Positions 13,071 through 24,917 of a DNA stretch of 64,000 nt are shown in pieces. The stretch is from positions 13,683,962 through 13,747,961 of the forward strand of contig NC_135021.1 in the NCBI RefSeq assembly GCF_051020955.1, given 5' to 3'. The translations under genes were made by a program, and so were the position numbers. How positions within the stretch are numbered: position 1 is the first letter of the stretch; every line of letters begins with the position of its first letter. This stretch comes from Megalopta genalis. Taxonomy: Eukaryota; Arthropoda; Insecta; Hymenoptera; Halictidae. The notes under the pieces were generated by a model, which saw only the letters and a program-made list of their open reading frames with translations, ran no database searches and had not been told where the DNA came from.

Positions 13071-13220
13071 ATGTTCGGCACAAAAAGGGTTAATAAAAAA
13101 AAAATATATATATATATTTATATAATATATTTAAATATATTTATATTTATATATTATATATAATATATATATATATATATATATTTTTATTAACCCTTTT
13201 TGTGCCGAACATCGACATGT
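13047..13220. repeat. Inverted GCCGATGTTCGGCACAAAAAGGGTTAA ends around AT-rich DNA
   Basis: ATGTTCGGCACAAAAAGGG then TTAA (about 13072-13092) faces TTAACCCTTTTTGTGCCGA (13191 onward) across (TA)n-rich sequence. Either two TTAA elements end to end or one hairpin. The second may pair with GTCGACGCTAAAAGGGTTAA at about 13768. Confidence 0.6.
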
Positions 13221-13846
13221 CGTCGTTGTTGGCTACGCTTGAGAAAATGTTCTTTTCTTAATACTTTTAGTAAATAACAGTTTCATTTCCTTTTGCTCCT
13301 TCTCTTTTTCGAATGTTCTAATTAAATTGTCATTTAACACTAAACAAGTGGCCGCTTTCTTATCTTGCAATTCTGCAAAGTTCCGAGACTCTTTCGTGGA
13401 AAACGCTTGAATAAGTATATATTATTGGAGCAAGTTTTATAATAAAAACTTTACAAATTCTAAATAAATTCGATCTTCTCACTTTTGTGAAGCAGTACAT
13501 GCCAGTTAGTATTACTGCTTGGTAGGTTTAGGTGTTACTTAGAAAATTGTTATAATTTGTTACCGGAACTTTTCCAAATCACATGAAATGAGATTCATAG
13601 ACACATCGTTCCTTTTGCTCCTTCTTTCTCGAATGTTCTAATTAAATTGTCATTTAATTAGAAAATTATTATAATTTGTTTCCGGAACTTTACTAAATTA
13701 CATGAAACAGGTTTGGTTTATTTCCCTCAAGTGCGCGCGACTCTTTCGGTCGACGCTAAAAGGGTTAATTAAAATAATGAAAATTAAGAATAGTGACACC
13801 GGTGAAAGAGATTTCTTACTTTCTTTTTGTACGGGACACATGTAAC

Positions 13847-14051
13847 TAGACTGCGGAACTTCGTGCAAAATAAAAACGATCTTCGATCGCAGTTGCACCG
13901 AAGATCGATCGAATAGAAATATCTTTTTTTCTTTGATAATTTCGGTCAGCTAAAAATAAGACATTGACGTTCTTAAATACTTTCAACAGCTTCATTGTTC
14001 TTTAATTTCATCTACTCATTTTTATTATAAACGCATCAAATTCGCGGTCTA
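13847..14051. mobile_element. MITE with TAGACTGCGGA ends, left inverted-repeat arm
   Basis: TAGACTGCGGAACTTCGTGC at the left and TTATAAACGCATCAAATTCG then CGGTCTA at the right form short inverted ends. The middle GAATAGAAATATCTTT and CTTTAATTTCATCTA words recur in other copies. Confidence 0.75.
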
Positions 14052-14218
14052 TTTATAACGCAATCAAATTCGGTGATCGTCGAACTTCCACTAATGACAA
14101 TATGTTAAAATTAAACGATATAACTGGTCGCATGAGTTGCAGGGTTTATGCTAATAACGAGCCAAATAATGTATGTCTTTTTATGTATGATATGTATACA
14201 TAAGTCAAGAATTGCCAA

Positions 14219-14714
14219 ACTGACAATAAGATTTTGGTAACAAGCATATAACGAGGATTTTTAGGACTTCGCAGAGGGGTTCTGTGAAGAATATATAACA
14301 AAATGAAAAAAAAGACATTAAATTGTTTAAGAAGGTATTAATGTTAAACGTATAGACGTTAGAGAGTTCTTTCGTTGTTCGAGAGAACGATCCGTCGCGT
14401 CGCGCTATCGCGGAGCCATCAAGCAATAAATGTGTTAGAACTTTGATCGAGAACCATTCACTTCGTCGGATGATCTCTCTTCGAAACAAATCTATCAGCA
14501 CAAAAGATAGTTACTTCCTCGCGCACTCTGATCGACCGTGGTCGTCGTGGAAGCGTTCGGGATTGAATCGCGGATGAGAAAGGTGAGAGCCGATCGCGAA
14601 CGACAATAACGATCCGCCGTTAAATTTATGTTAATTCGCGGAACGGCTCCAGATCGAGACAATCGACCGTTCCCCGAAGTTTATGAACTCGTTGAGGCAG
14701 TGACGAGGATATCT

Positions 14715-14807
<93 letters not shown>

Positions 14808-15535
14808 GCGGGAGTGCCGCGCGACTATTTATCGTCTATTCGGAGCAGAGAGGCGCGGATCCTCGAAGCTTATTCGCGTGTATGCGCGGTCGGAAACGAG
14901 CGCGAATAAAGACGAGCAAAAGTGGAGTGATTTATGGTCGCGGGGCACTCGCGCACGCAATTCGTAACGAGCAAAACGATTTGAAGGCAAAACAAACGGG
15001 AACGAAATTCGAGCGAGAAAAATCTGCGGAGGAGAAATAAAGAAACCGAAAGAGAATGAGAGAGAGGGGGAGAGAGAAAGAGGAATAAGGAGAGTTCGAT
15101 ACACGATGTACGACGAAAACGTGCCGTGCCGTGCGCCGCATCGGAACCGACGACCAAAACGAGCAAAACGAAGAGCGCTGAGCAAAACGAACACCCGGAG
15201 AAAGGGAGGAAATTTCACAACGGGTGACAGTGACGCTGGCCTATAAATAAATTGTCGAGCAAAGTTGTACGAACAGAGGCAGGGGGCCAAGGGAGTCCGC
15301 GGTACTAGTGATCACGTCTGTACCTATCCTGAATTTTTCAATCACGCCATCACAATACAACTTCGTAACTGTCCCCGCGCGACTCGATAAGCGGGCAACA
15401 GAATCTACTTTCAGTCGCGATAAAATGATTTTCAATGTTCCTTCTACAGTCACATCCGAGTAGGGTAAAGTCAGGTTGTTTGGCTCGGTAGGATATTTGA
15501 GTCAAGATGAACATTCTGTTTCGTAATTTGCTAAT
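14219..15535. other. Spacer of the large inverted repeat, no gene seen
   Basis: Moderately CpG-rich sequence with a (GA)n tract at 14719-14803 and a second purine-rich run near 15050-15090. Open frames here overlap on both strands and look like chance or repeat products. No transposase or terminal repeat was recognised. Confidence 0.6.
14719..14803. repeat. (GA)n microsatellite
   Basis: About 85 bases of GA dinucleotides with a few AAGA interruptions. Confidence 0.95.
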
Positions 15536-15703
15536 TTCGGCAGTTCTTGACTTATGTATACATATCATGCATAAAAAGACATACATTATTTGGCTCGCTA
15601 TTAGCATAAACCCTGCAATTTATGCGACCAGTTATATCGTTTAATTTTAACATATTGTCACTAGTGGAAGTTCGACGATCACCGAATTTGATTGCGTTAT
15701 AAA

Positions 15704-15907
15704 TAGACCGCGAATTTGATGCGTTTATAATAAAAATAAGTAGATGAAATTAAAGAACAATGAAGCTGTTGAAAGTATTTAAGAACGTCAATGTCTTAGC
15801 TTTAACTGACCGAAATTATCAAAGAAAAAAGACATTTCTATTCGATCGATCTTCGGTGCAACTGCGATCGAAGATCGTTTTTATTTTGCACGAAGTTCCG
15901 CAGTCTA
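15704..15907. mobile_element. MITE with TAGACTGCGGA ends, right inverted-repeat arm
   Basis: Reverse complement of the copy at 13847-14051: TAGACCGCGAATTTGATGCG to CGAAGTTCCGCAGTCTA. Confidence 0.75.
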
Positions 15908-16448
15908 GTTACATGTGCCCCGTACAAAAAGAAAGTAAGAAATCTCTTTCACCGGTGTCACTATTCTTAATTTTCATTATTTTAATTAACCCTTTTAGCG
16001 TCGACCGAAAGAGTCGCGCGCACTTGAGGGAAATAAACCAAACCTGTTTCATGTAATTTGGTAAAGTTCCGGAAACAAATTATAACAATTTTCTAATTAA
16101 ATGACAATTTAATTAGAACATTCGAGAAAGAAGGAGCAAAAGGAACGATGTGTCTATGAATCTCATTTCATGTGATTTGGTAAAGTTCCGGAAACAAATT
16201 ATAACAATTTTCTAAGTAACGCTAAACCTACCAAGCAGTAATACTAACTGCCATGTACTGTTTCACAAAAGTGAGAAGATCGAATTTATTTAGAATTTGT
16301 AAAGTTTTTATTATAAAACTTGCTCCAATAATATATACTTATTCAAGCGTTTTCCACGAAAGAGTCTCGGAACTTTGCAGAATTGCAAAATAAGAAAGCG
16401 GTAGGTTTAGTGTTAAATGACAATTTAATTAGAACATTCGAAAAAGCA

Positions 16449-17754
16449 AATATTAAATGTTTTTTAAAATGTGAAAATTTTTTCGAAATTCATCGATTTT
16501 CCACCGTAAAACGCTTAGCAAAGCTCGATCTGTGACCCGCAGATGTTGCGAAGCACATTTAATTTCTGTCATTTCGGAATCTGGATCTCTTGGAAAATAG
16601 ATTATCGGTTACGCGAAAACTTTTCGTGCGATTTATGAAACTCGGGTCTGATCTGGCTGACTCGACGAAGAAGCAATGCAGTCCCGGAAAGTATTAATTA
16701 CGCGGCTGGTTGTCCGCCGTTGATAACGCGTCCGATTCGTCGTATAATTCCGAGCGAATGGCAGCTCGTAGTCTAATTTGTCTAACGACCTAATGACTCC
16801 ACGGTGTTCGAGCCTCGCTTCTGTACACACATGCACACGTTATACCCGGCGACACCAGTCCGCGGGCCTACTACAGCGTTTCAAAATAATTATTACCCGG
16901 AGGTTCTCTACAAAGCGTGTACGCTCATTTCGGAGCGTAAGTACCAAGAGAACCGTGCGAGTCCTGTAAACACATAGCACTCGAGTAATGAAATGATTAA
17001 CGTGCTGGAAATTAGACTCGCAACAGAAAGTAGCTCGCAAGTCGACGGCACGATGTAGCGCACGCGACATACGTAACGAGCGTTACACAAAAGAGAAGCT
17101 GCACTTCGATAATCTTCTCGACAAATTCAAATTAAAGCTGAACAGATTTTCCTACCCTTTGTCAACGCGTTCGTTAAACGTAACGCGCAGCAAGATTAAC
17201 CCTTTGCACGCGAAACTGTTTTAATTGTGTGTGATTTATCGCACTTTGAACGCCGTCGTGCTACGTCCGGTCTTGCTTTTGCCCGTAAAGTGATCAAAGA
17301 ATTAATATAACCTGATGTCGTAAACTAAATAGTTTAATTTTGTAATCTCCTGTCTCTCCATTTCCTCGGCACCGTCTTCTTCTGCGACAGGAAATCAACC
17401 GCATCCTTTTATGGTCAATATTAATTACTATTTATTAACTAAACGGGCAGAATACCCTTTAGATTACAGAATTATAATTTATACAGTGATTTAATTCTAA
17501 AATACGCAGTGTACATTGTATCAATAAAATTATTAGAAACGTAAACTTTAATTAGCATCAACATTAACTTTTTCTTTGTGTTCTAATTGGTTCTCGAATC
17601 TTTCGACGCAATTTACACTGTGTACTCTCTAACTAAATTTATTAGTTTGTTGTATTGTATTCTGTAATTTAAAGGATAATTCGATTCGTTTAATTAATAA
17701 AATAATAAGAATAATTCTGAAATAATGATAGTAATAAAAATAATAAAATAACGA
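16449..17754. other. No gene seen
   Basis: Starts with ordinary sequence; a TTAACCCTTTGCACGCGAAA element end is at 17198. No coding signal. Confidence 0.55.
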
Positions 17755-18000
17755 TGACCATGACCATGACCATGGCCATGATCGCGACCATGACCGCGAC
17801 CATGACCATAATCATTACCATGACCATGACCATAATCATTACCATGACCATGACCATGACAGTGACCATGACCATGACCATGACCATGACCATGACCATG
17901 ACCATGACCATGACCATGACCATGACCATAACCAGGACCACGACCACGACCAGGACCACGACCTTGACTTTGACCACGACCTTGACCACGACCTTAACAT
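17755..18000. repeat. CCATGA hexanucleotide array
   Basis: About 40 units of a 6-bp repeat, degrading to CCACGA and CCTTGA at the right, then to (CGACAA)n. The Met-Thr and Met-Val frames are artefacts. Confidence 0.95.
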
Positions 18001-18844
18001 AACCTTGATCGCGACAACGACAACGACAACGACAATGACAATAATAATAAGATAAGAATATTTATCAGCGTAAAACTGATTTGAAAAATAATGCAACTTT
18101 CAATGTCGCCGAATGATTGCAAAGGGTTATATTCTGCGGAAACAATAAAATTCGGTGAAACGGTGTTAGATTGTTCGAAGCGTTGCGCGTCGGAAAATTA
18201 TTTTTAGCAAACGCTCGCAATAGGTTATTACGGACGATGACCGAACGGTGTAAAACAATGCTAATAAATCTGGTTTTTATCGTTTAAGAAGAACGGAGCG
18301 CACGACCGGATATGCCGTTGCACTCTCGGCGCGCACGCAATTAATCGAACGATCATTGCGATCTGTACGATCAGCCGAGTGAATTATTTCGGAGCTCACA
18401 ATCAGTATTATGTTTCGCCGCGCGTCACGTCGCGCCGGGGCTCGGATCGTTCAGCCCGTTCGTTCCTCGTTTCGCGAACGTGTGCCGGAAAAAGACAGCG
18501 AACGCAAGCCGCCTATCGCGTTCCTATTGCCTGCGAAATTGAATGGACGCGTTCGGCACGCGCGGCCGCCAATTAAATTCCACCAGCGATTTATCCTTGC
18601 CAGAGCTGCCGGCATTCCGTATCACTCTCGGCTATTTTTCGATAAGCGTTTCGCGTCTTCGTCGCCACCTTGCAACCGTCGGGAGATCAGGCGAGGCTGG
18701 CCTCGACGGATCTTCGACGTCAAATCGCGAAGACGTTCTCGCGTGTCTCACGCGATTAATCATCTTTTCGGCCGTTTGGATACTGTTTTCATTCACAGTC
18801 CTAAGATTCTAGACGCTGTTAGATTGAATATTTGCGGCCTCGAA
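18001..18844. other. No gene seen; CpG-rich 18280-18800
   Basis: Open frames near 18379-18810 overlap in three registers. The reverse GCAAAGGGTTA word at 18119 marks another decayed TTAA-type end. Confidence 0.5.
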
Positions 18845-19168
18845 AATATATATTTATTTATTAAATATATATTATATTATATATATAATAATAATATTAT
18901 AATATATATAATATAAATATTATATATATAATAATAATAATATAATATATATAATAAATATTATATATATAATAATAATATTATAATATATATAATATAA
19001 ATATTATATATATAATAATAATAATATAATATATATAATAAATATTATATATATAATAATAATATTATAATATATATAATATAAATATTATATATATAAT
19101 AATAACAATATAATATATATAATAAATATATATAATATATATAATAAATATATATAATATATATTTAC
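18845..19168. repeat. AT-only tandem repeat, unit about 120 bp
   Basis: Alternating ATATATAATAATAATAT and TAAATATTATATATA blocks repeat at least twice with near identity. Purely A and T for about 320 bases. Confidence 0.9.
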
Positions 19169-19337
19169 ACGATATGGTCCGGGCTGTTCGTGCGAGAACT
19201 TTCGCATGTAGAGTTTCTTAAAAAGTGAGGTTCTTATTTTCAAAAGAAGAAAATTAAAGTTTGAACTATTATTTAGTTTTCTATTAAGTTTTGACGATTT
19301 TTAGTATTTCGACATTTTACGAGCGGTCAAGAAAATA

Positions 19338-19553
19338 CAGTAAATTCTTCTTAATCGACGCTCAGCTTGCACACAAAAATAGACAATTTGGGAAGAGGAT
19401 ATGCGATTATTCGAGCTTTGCGGCTCGTTTTTATAGTTAACGATTGTCAACAAGAATAAAAAACGAGTCGCAGGGCTGGGGTAATCATGCCATCTCTTCC
19501 CAAATTGTCTATTTTTGTTTCCAAGCTGAGCGTCAATTAGGGAGAATTTACTA
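19338..19553. mobile_element. TA-flanked MITE, complete copy
   Basis: 216 bp; CAGTAAATTCTTCTTAATCG to GGGAGAATTTACTA, TA on both sides (19336-19337, 19554-19555). GACGCTCAGCTTGCACACAA pairs with AAGCTGAGCGTC near the right end. The centre TTCGAGCTTTGCGGCTCGT / CGAGTCGCAGGGCTGGGG forms an imperfect hairpin. Confidence 0.85.
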
Positions 19554-19555
19554 TA

Positions 19556-20373
19556 ACTATTTTTGATTATCCAGACTAGACGGCGGATTTTCTGTATATT
19601 TGACGAGAATAACTATTCTATACTATAATTATTCACTATAATTGTGAAGACATAAAAAATATTTTGAGAACAGTTTTGTATGACGAGAAACTTATTTAAA
19701 TTATTAAAAGAGGAAAAACATCTTCATCTGACTTACGTTTCTTATAATCAAGTTGAACAACTTCTATTCTGCATAAAAATTCGCAGTCCGTTCATGTCAA
19801 TGCACACACTGTCGCTGTCAAATCGAGAAGCGAAATAGGTGACCTAACTATGCATTTAGACCAAAAGAGTCTCGATTAGTCCATGCTTCAACAGACACAA
19901 TAATTGCGGATATTCCTGCGGAATAAAAATTCTCTACCACGATCGCAACAAACAGGAGTGAAGTCAACATGTATTTTCATTCTGAAGATGTTTAATCGGT
20001 TGAAAATAATGGAACAGCATCGTTAGATTTTCGTCTTGCATTTAATGTATCGTAACCGACCGACTCACTTTTGTCATAAACGCATAAAGTCCGCAGTCTA
20101 TCCTTTTACACTCGAGACTATTTTAATTCCAAAATCATGACAGTTGTTTCAACCTACAGCATTTCCATTCGATACTACTGTTTTTATTCGATACATGTGA
20201 AATATAAATTGAACATATGAAACAAAAATATAAATTTCTCTATTATTTGACAATTTATCGAATACAGACAAATTTAATACTGTGAAAATTCTTTTGAAAA
20301 TAATGTAGCAATTTTTAGCGTCGCCTCAGAGTCGCTGCTCGAGTGCAAAGGGCTAAATAATTTCGATGGTATG
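19556..20373. other. No gene seen; repeat debris
   Basis: Contains right-end fragments of the TAGACTGCGGA family (about 19770-19795 and 20070-20100) and a decayed CTCGAGTGCAAAGGGCTAA end at 20338-20356. Confidence 0.55.
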
Positions 20374-20377
20374 TATC

Positions 20378-21014
20378 TGTTACCGTGAATGACCGAAATT
20401 GGAGAATGTCGACTTTCACCGGTGAATGTCAACAGATACCAAATACGTCGGTGAAAGATCGAATATTTCATTACATTGTTGTACATTCGGACCCTCTCCG
20501 GTGTGTGTCGACAATCACAGATATGCTCTGGTGGAGGTCCAAAACCTGTCATTGCAAAAGGAAGTGTTCCACAAATAAATGCAGTTGTAAAAGCAAGGGA
20601 CTCTTGTGCAATTCAAAGTGTCATAATAGTTTAAGTTGTTGCAATAAATAGGGTTTGAATCACATAAGTAAGAAATTATTTTATTACTATTATTTTCTTT
20701 TCTCATGTAGAATGTACCGTGTATTTTAAATTCTTGGTCATTCCTTTCAGAAAAAGAGGCGAAAAAGTTACGTCACCCTTGTGGCGTTTTATAGCGACTG
20801 AATTACGGAGAAGAAAATATAAATCTCCAACATGTTCAACATTCACCATTAGTGCATGGTGAATGGCAACATTTACCCGTGTAAGTCAGAAATAAGGGTA
20901 TTTAGCAAATATTTCGGACATACACCAAGCGACTATGCGAATGTTGACATTCACCGGTGAAAGTCGACATTCTCCAGATTTCGGTGGTGTGGTGTGTTGT
21001 TTTTCACTGTAACA
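20378..21014 (+). mobile_element. Non-autonomous Ginger-like DNA transposon with 4-bp target duplication
   Basis: The ends are inverted repeats starting TGTTAC and ending GTAACA. They share the block GGAGAATGTCGACTTTCACC on the left and its reverse complement on the right (about 20404 and 20951). TATC flanks both sides (20374-20377, 21015-21018), a 4-bp duplication. TGT ends plus 4-bp duplications are hallmarks of Ginger transposons, whose integrase resembles that of Gypsy elements. The interior retains a cysteine-rich coding remnant. At 637 bp it is far too short to encode an integrase. Confidence 0.75.
20522..20651 (+). pseudogene. Cysteine-rich C-terminal remnant of a transposon integrase-type protein
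   Basis: An open frame inside the 637-bp element reads CHCKRKCSTNKCSCKSKG, then LLCNSKCHNSLSCCNK and a stop. The C.C...CST..C.C......CNS.CH...C pattern is, from memory, found at the C-terminus of Ginger/KRBA2-type integrase proteins in insects. Only the tail remains; no DDE core is visible upstream. Confidence 0.6.
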
Positions 21015-21018
21015 TATC

Positions 21019-21471
21019 CATGAAACGAAACATTAAATAGAGTCGAAGATCGCTTTTGAAGAAATCTGGAGGTCTCCGGAGGTTCAAAAGAAGATTGGCG
21101 GGTTCGAGGAGATAACGAACGAGGAGGAGGACTGCTCGCGATAATTTGCGAGATAAATCGGGCAGCGGGGGTTCACCATGGCGACGGGCTGGTCAGGACG
21201 GGAGAGCACACCGGTATTACCGACGACACGCAAAAATGTCACCGGTACATCAAATTACCTCCACCTCTCGCTTTCACGTCCTCGCCATTCGAAGCCCGCG
21301 GTGGTCGCGGTGATTTATTACAAACAAAAAGACCCGGCCGGCTCGGCGCATCCCATTTACGTAATCCGGTAACAGAGCAGCGTAAAACCCGCTCCAGTTT
21401 TACTTGCTCGTCTCTGTCGCTGTCACGAGGCCCGCGGCAATAGAGAGAAACAGAGGAACAAAGAGCGAACA

Positions 21472-21475
<4 letters not shown>
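21019..21475. other. No gene seen
   Basis: CpG-rich sequence leading into the (GA)n array. No motif recognised. Confidence 0.5.
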
Positions 21476-21520
<45 letters not shown>

Positions 21521-21745
21521 GCGACAGAGAGAGAGAGCGACAGAGAAAGAGAGGGAGAGAGAGAGAGCGACAAAGAGAGAGAGGGAGGGAGAGAGAGAGA
21601 GAGCGACAGAGAGAGAGAGAGCGACAGAGAGAGAGAGGGAGGGAGAGAGAGAGAGAGCGACAGAGAGAGAGGGAGGGAGAGAGAGAGAGAGAGCGACAGA
21701 GAGAGAGAGAGAGAGCGACAGAGAGAGAGAGAGAGGGAGAGAGAT
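21476..21745. repeat. Long (GA)n array with GCGACA interruptions
   Basis: About 270 purine-rich bases. GAGAGCGACAGAGAGAGA recurs about ten times at 20-60 base steps, so there is a higher-order repeat. Arg-Glu and Ser-Leu frames are artefacts. Confidence 0.95.
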
Positions 21746-22114
21746 GTGCAACACGGATATCTGCGACTGCACGGTAAAAGCTCCGGGGTGGTCCATTTGC
21801 GCTCGTCACCGCGGCTGTCGATGACAACCGGTCATTGGTTCGACCGGGAAATAATTAAGGCAGTAAACTGAACCGTAGCAAAACCAAGCCATTCGTAATG
21901 CAAGGATCGGTGGATGCGTAAACGGGGCCGCCAATGAGAGCATTCGGCCGTCTTCTGCGACTAAATTATAGAACTTTCGATACATACATCGCGCGCCGAT
22001 GAAATCTTTTTCAAATTAAAATCAAGATGTCGCAGAATCCAAGAAACATAAAACTTCAAAATAGCGAACATGTTTTGACGTTGAAAATAATTATTGAAGA
22101 TAACCTAGCTTAGA

Positions 22115-22330
22115 TCATTCACTGCCAACTACGAGATATCTCGTAGTAGACGGCCACACGACCCGTTTGTTAAAGGTTCGTTACCAACGAACGAAAATGA
22201 TTTATTTATTATTTCTTACTTATTATTATTTTTTACTCAATATCATTTTTCACTTATTTAATTTATTTATTTAGAAAAAAGAAATGCTGGCGTCTAGAAC
22301 AGATTTCATCGAAAGAGGCTTGGCAGTCAA
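22115..22330. mobile_element. Probable short element with TACGAGATATCTCGTA palindrome
   Basis: ATTCACTGCCAAC at the left and TTGGCAGTCAAT at the right look like inverted ends. A perfect 16-bp palindrome sits 10 bases inside the left end (22130-22145). No TTAA is seen, so the class is uncertain. Confidence 0.5.
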
Positions 22331-22562
22331 TTTGTTAAGACTGCCACGTTGTTCTCGCATGACATAGTCTTTTCATCGTATTTCAATCTTAATTTCGATT
22401 ACAATCGAAAACAGAATAATTATGCTGCAATCAATTTAATCGTTTGCAAGAAATTTTGGCTTCAGTCTACGAAAGTTGGTTAAAATCTACAAAGTTCAAG
22501 AGATTTCCGAAAGTAATTTCCATAATAAATCCTGTCTCCTCGGTTCTCTAGATTACGAAATA

Positions 22563-22747
22563 CAATAAATTCTCCCTAATTGACCGTCAGCTTGTACGCA
22601 GAAATGGACAATTTGGAAAGAGAAGGTCCGATAATTCGAGCCTTGCGGCTCGTTTTTATAGCTATTGACAATCCGCAATCGTATCTCCTTTTCCAAAATT
22701 ATCCACTTTTCTGTACAATCTGAGCGTCAATTAGGGAGAACATACCG
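22563..22747. mobile_element. TA-flanked MITE, complete copy within a duplicated segment
   Basis: CAATAAATTCTCCCTAATTG at the left, GTCAATTAGGGAGAACATACC at the right, TA on both sides. It lacks part of the internal hairpin (one arm deleted). Its flank matches that of the copy at 22945. Confidence 0.82.
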
Positions 22748-22944
22748 TACTTGTTCGTAACGAAACGTTAACTTGGATCAGGCTACATTGGTCAGACCGG
22801 ATGCCGGCGACATTATCGTAATTGACTGGTTCCCGAGAGCAGCCCCGAAGTTACCCGACCGACCAATAAACGTAATGTCAGCTTTTGGCGTAATGTAATT
22901 TCTGCAATAAATCTTGTCTCCTGTGTTCTCCAGATTACGAAATA

Positions 22945-23129
22945 CAGTAAATTCGCCCTAATTGACCGTCAGCTTGCACACAAAAATGGACAATTTAGGA
23001 AGTAGAGGTACGATTATTCGAGCCTTGCGGCTCGTTTTTATAGTTGTCGACAATCGGTAATCGTATCTCCTCTCTCCAAATTATTCATTCCTGTGTACAA
23101 GCTGAGGATCAATTAGGGAGAATTTACTG
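22945..23129. mobile_element. TA-flanked MITE, second copy of the tandem duplication
   Basis: CAGTAAATTCGCCCTAATTG to TTAGGGAGAATTTACTG with TA on both sides. It shares upstream flank GATTACGAAATAC and the same internal deletion with the copy at 22563, so the pair arose by segment duplication rather than two insertions. Confidence 0.82.
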
Positions 23130-23131
23130 TA

Positions 23132-24107
23132 AGTTGCTGTGACGTATTGTACGACTTCGACGGACTCCGTTCGTTTTATGAAATCTTTTAGACTCTCCAC
23201 GGTTGGCTATAAATGTTCGAAAGTTAGTTAAACCCCTTGGAATGATTTTCGGTAGAGGAAATTGGTGGTCGCGAACCGCGGCGCGACAAATCCGCGGACG
23301 AGTTTGGTGCTCGGTGTACTCGAATGGAGCCGATACGCGATGGAAAAAGCTTGGAAAGAGCCGCGGCTACCAAAGTAAATATAAATTGAAACGGGACCGG
23401 GAAAAAGCATGGTCCACCGTTGGCCGTTTCACGGCTCGCCGAGCCAGGAACATAGCTAAGAGCGGCACACAAGCGAAATGCACGGCGATATTACCATTCG
23501 CATTATCGACGTCGATGCTCGTTCAATTTTACGCTCGCGCTCTCGGCTCTCTCGCCTCTCCCGGCTCTTTCGGCTCGTGGCTCGCGGCAATCATTTCGAG
23601 TACACTTGTTGCATCTCGTTCGGACCCGAACGACAAGTGTGCGAGAGCTCGCGGCTCGTCGCCAAAGGAATTTCATTGCTGATTTTACGCTAGCAGGATT
23701 TCATTACGAGACCGCGGAAACGTACGCGAATGCTAATCGCCTGAAACACAGTCCTGAACGGAACACGATTATCCGTCCGTGTCCGATGAGCCTAATTTTT
23801 GCCATCCTTCGTTGGATTGGACTATTTTCTTATTTCTCGATAAAGGTACAACGATCCCTTTGACATAGGACGATCCTTCCCGGAGATAAAAATACAGGCC
23901 TGTGTCATCGAATTAGGGCCGCCCGCAAAAGTTCAGTTTTCAAATTACAATCCTTTGTTATTGTTAACAATAAGGTCGTGCGAATAACGACGCTTCTTCT
24001 CTCCATGTATAAAAATTAATGTATGGCTATTACGCTTCTCCAAGTGACTTAATCTAACATATTTGTATAACGGATCGAAAATCGGAACTCAACAGTAACA
24101 GGGTTTA
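23132..24107. other. No gene seen; CpG-rich 23220-23780
   Basis: Frames at 23203-23682 and 23478-23693 overlap in different registers and show no domain. They are likely chance frames in CpG-rich DNA. Confidence 0.45.
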
Positions 24108-24111
24108 TTAA

Positions 24112-24430
24112 CCAGTTAACTGTGGCGATCTCTTTGCAAAGCGCCCACCAGTGTGTGTCGCGATAAGCTTTCGTGTCGCGAAGAATTAGCTCTCAGGAAG
24201 TTATGAATCCAACTCAAATTATTTATAATTTTCATTTGTTTGTTTCATTTCGTCTTGACCTCTAAACATTTTAAACATATTAAAATTTATACGAATATAA
24301 TTTAGTTTTCGCCAGAATTGCAATTTAAATATCAAATAGTAACAAAATTTTACGAATGACGGATATAATCGTCATGACACAAAATTCTGCCACATCTCCC
24401 ATGACGGATATGGTCGTCACACTTAACTGG
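24112..24430. mobile_element. TTAA-flanked element, relative of the 12-unit array
   Basis: Ends CCAGTTAACTGTG and the complement of CCAGTTAAGTGTG, TTAA at 24108-24111 and 24431-24434, 319 bp. Two palindrome-like units (GACGGATATAATCGTC at 24358 and one at 24403) with the same spacer (GACACAAAATTCTGCCACAT) as the array at 11.8 kb. Confidence 0.85.
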
Positions 24431-24917
24431 TTAAATTAAATATAAGGTTTTATTATTCTCGAAAATAATGAAGCTAATTCGCTAGTCACACTCTCAATCA
24501 TACGGTCCAAATACAAATGTACTCCGAAAATTATAAATTGCACGTTGTCTTTCATTGCCTACATCTGCATTACAAGCTACAATGACAATATGCACAATGA
24601 TTGTTTTTTATTTTACTGTCACTCTTCGATCCAATGAGTACTGTAAAAGCGTAGAATTACTCTGTGATGCTAACTATAGCAGACGGAGCGTGTGTTTAAG
24701 GGCTACATGAGTGTATTACACGTGTCAAGAATGTAGTTGTCCTCTGTGAAATCGACCAGAGATCAACGGATCGTATGTGGATCATTAGAAAGCGAAATTG
24801 AAGTTGAGATTTTACCCAAAAAATTGATGTGGGGAAAAAACATACCAGTTAATAAAAAAGTGTACGTAACATGTATTTCCTGTAACTCTTACATACATAT
24901 ACACATATTACACGTAT

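Larger units (their letters stand above)
13307..16448. repeat. Large inverted repeat: two roughly 0.9-kb arms around a 1.3-kb spacer
   Basis: The left arm (about 13307-14218) and right arm (about 15536-16448) are near-identical reverse complements. Examples: GCAGTTGCACCGAAGATCGA at 13890 against TCGATCTTCGGTGCAACTGC at 15847, and CATAAGTCAAGAA at 14200 against TTCTTGACTTATG at 15542. The arms contain a TAGACTGCGGA-type MITE and a TTAACACTAAAC-type element, so whole segments were copied in inverted orientation. Direct repeats of about 110 bp occur inside each arm (GCTCCTTCT..TCGAATGTTC at about 13299 and 13618). Confidence 0.9.
22513..23131 (+). repeat. Tandem segmental duplication, unit about 382 bp
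   Basis: GTAATTTCCATAATAAATCC at 22513 recurs as GTAATTTCTGCAATAAATCT at 22895, followed in both by TGTCTCCT, GATTACGAAATAC and the same MITE. The offset is 382 bases. The second unit is cut off after the MITE. Confidence 0.75.

Noticed and set aside
17690..18096. Met-Val, Met-Thr and Trp-Ser repeat frames
   Set aside because: Translation of the CCATGA hexanucleotide array on both strands.
21239..21871. Arg-Glu and Ser-Leu repeat frames
   Set aside because: Translation of the (GA)n array.
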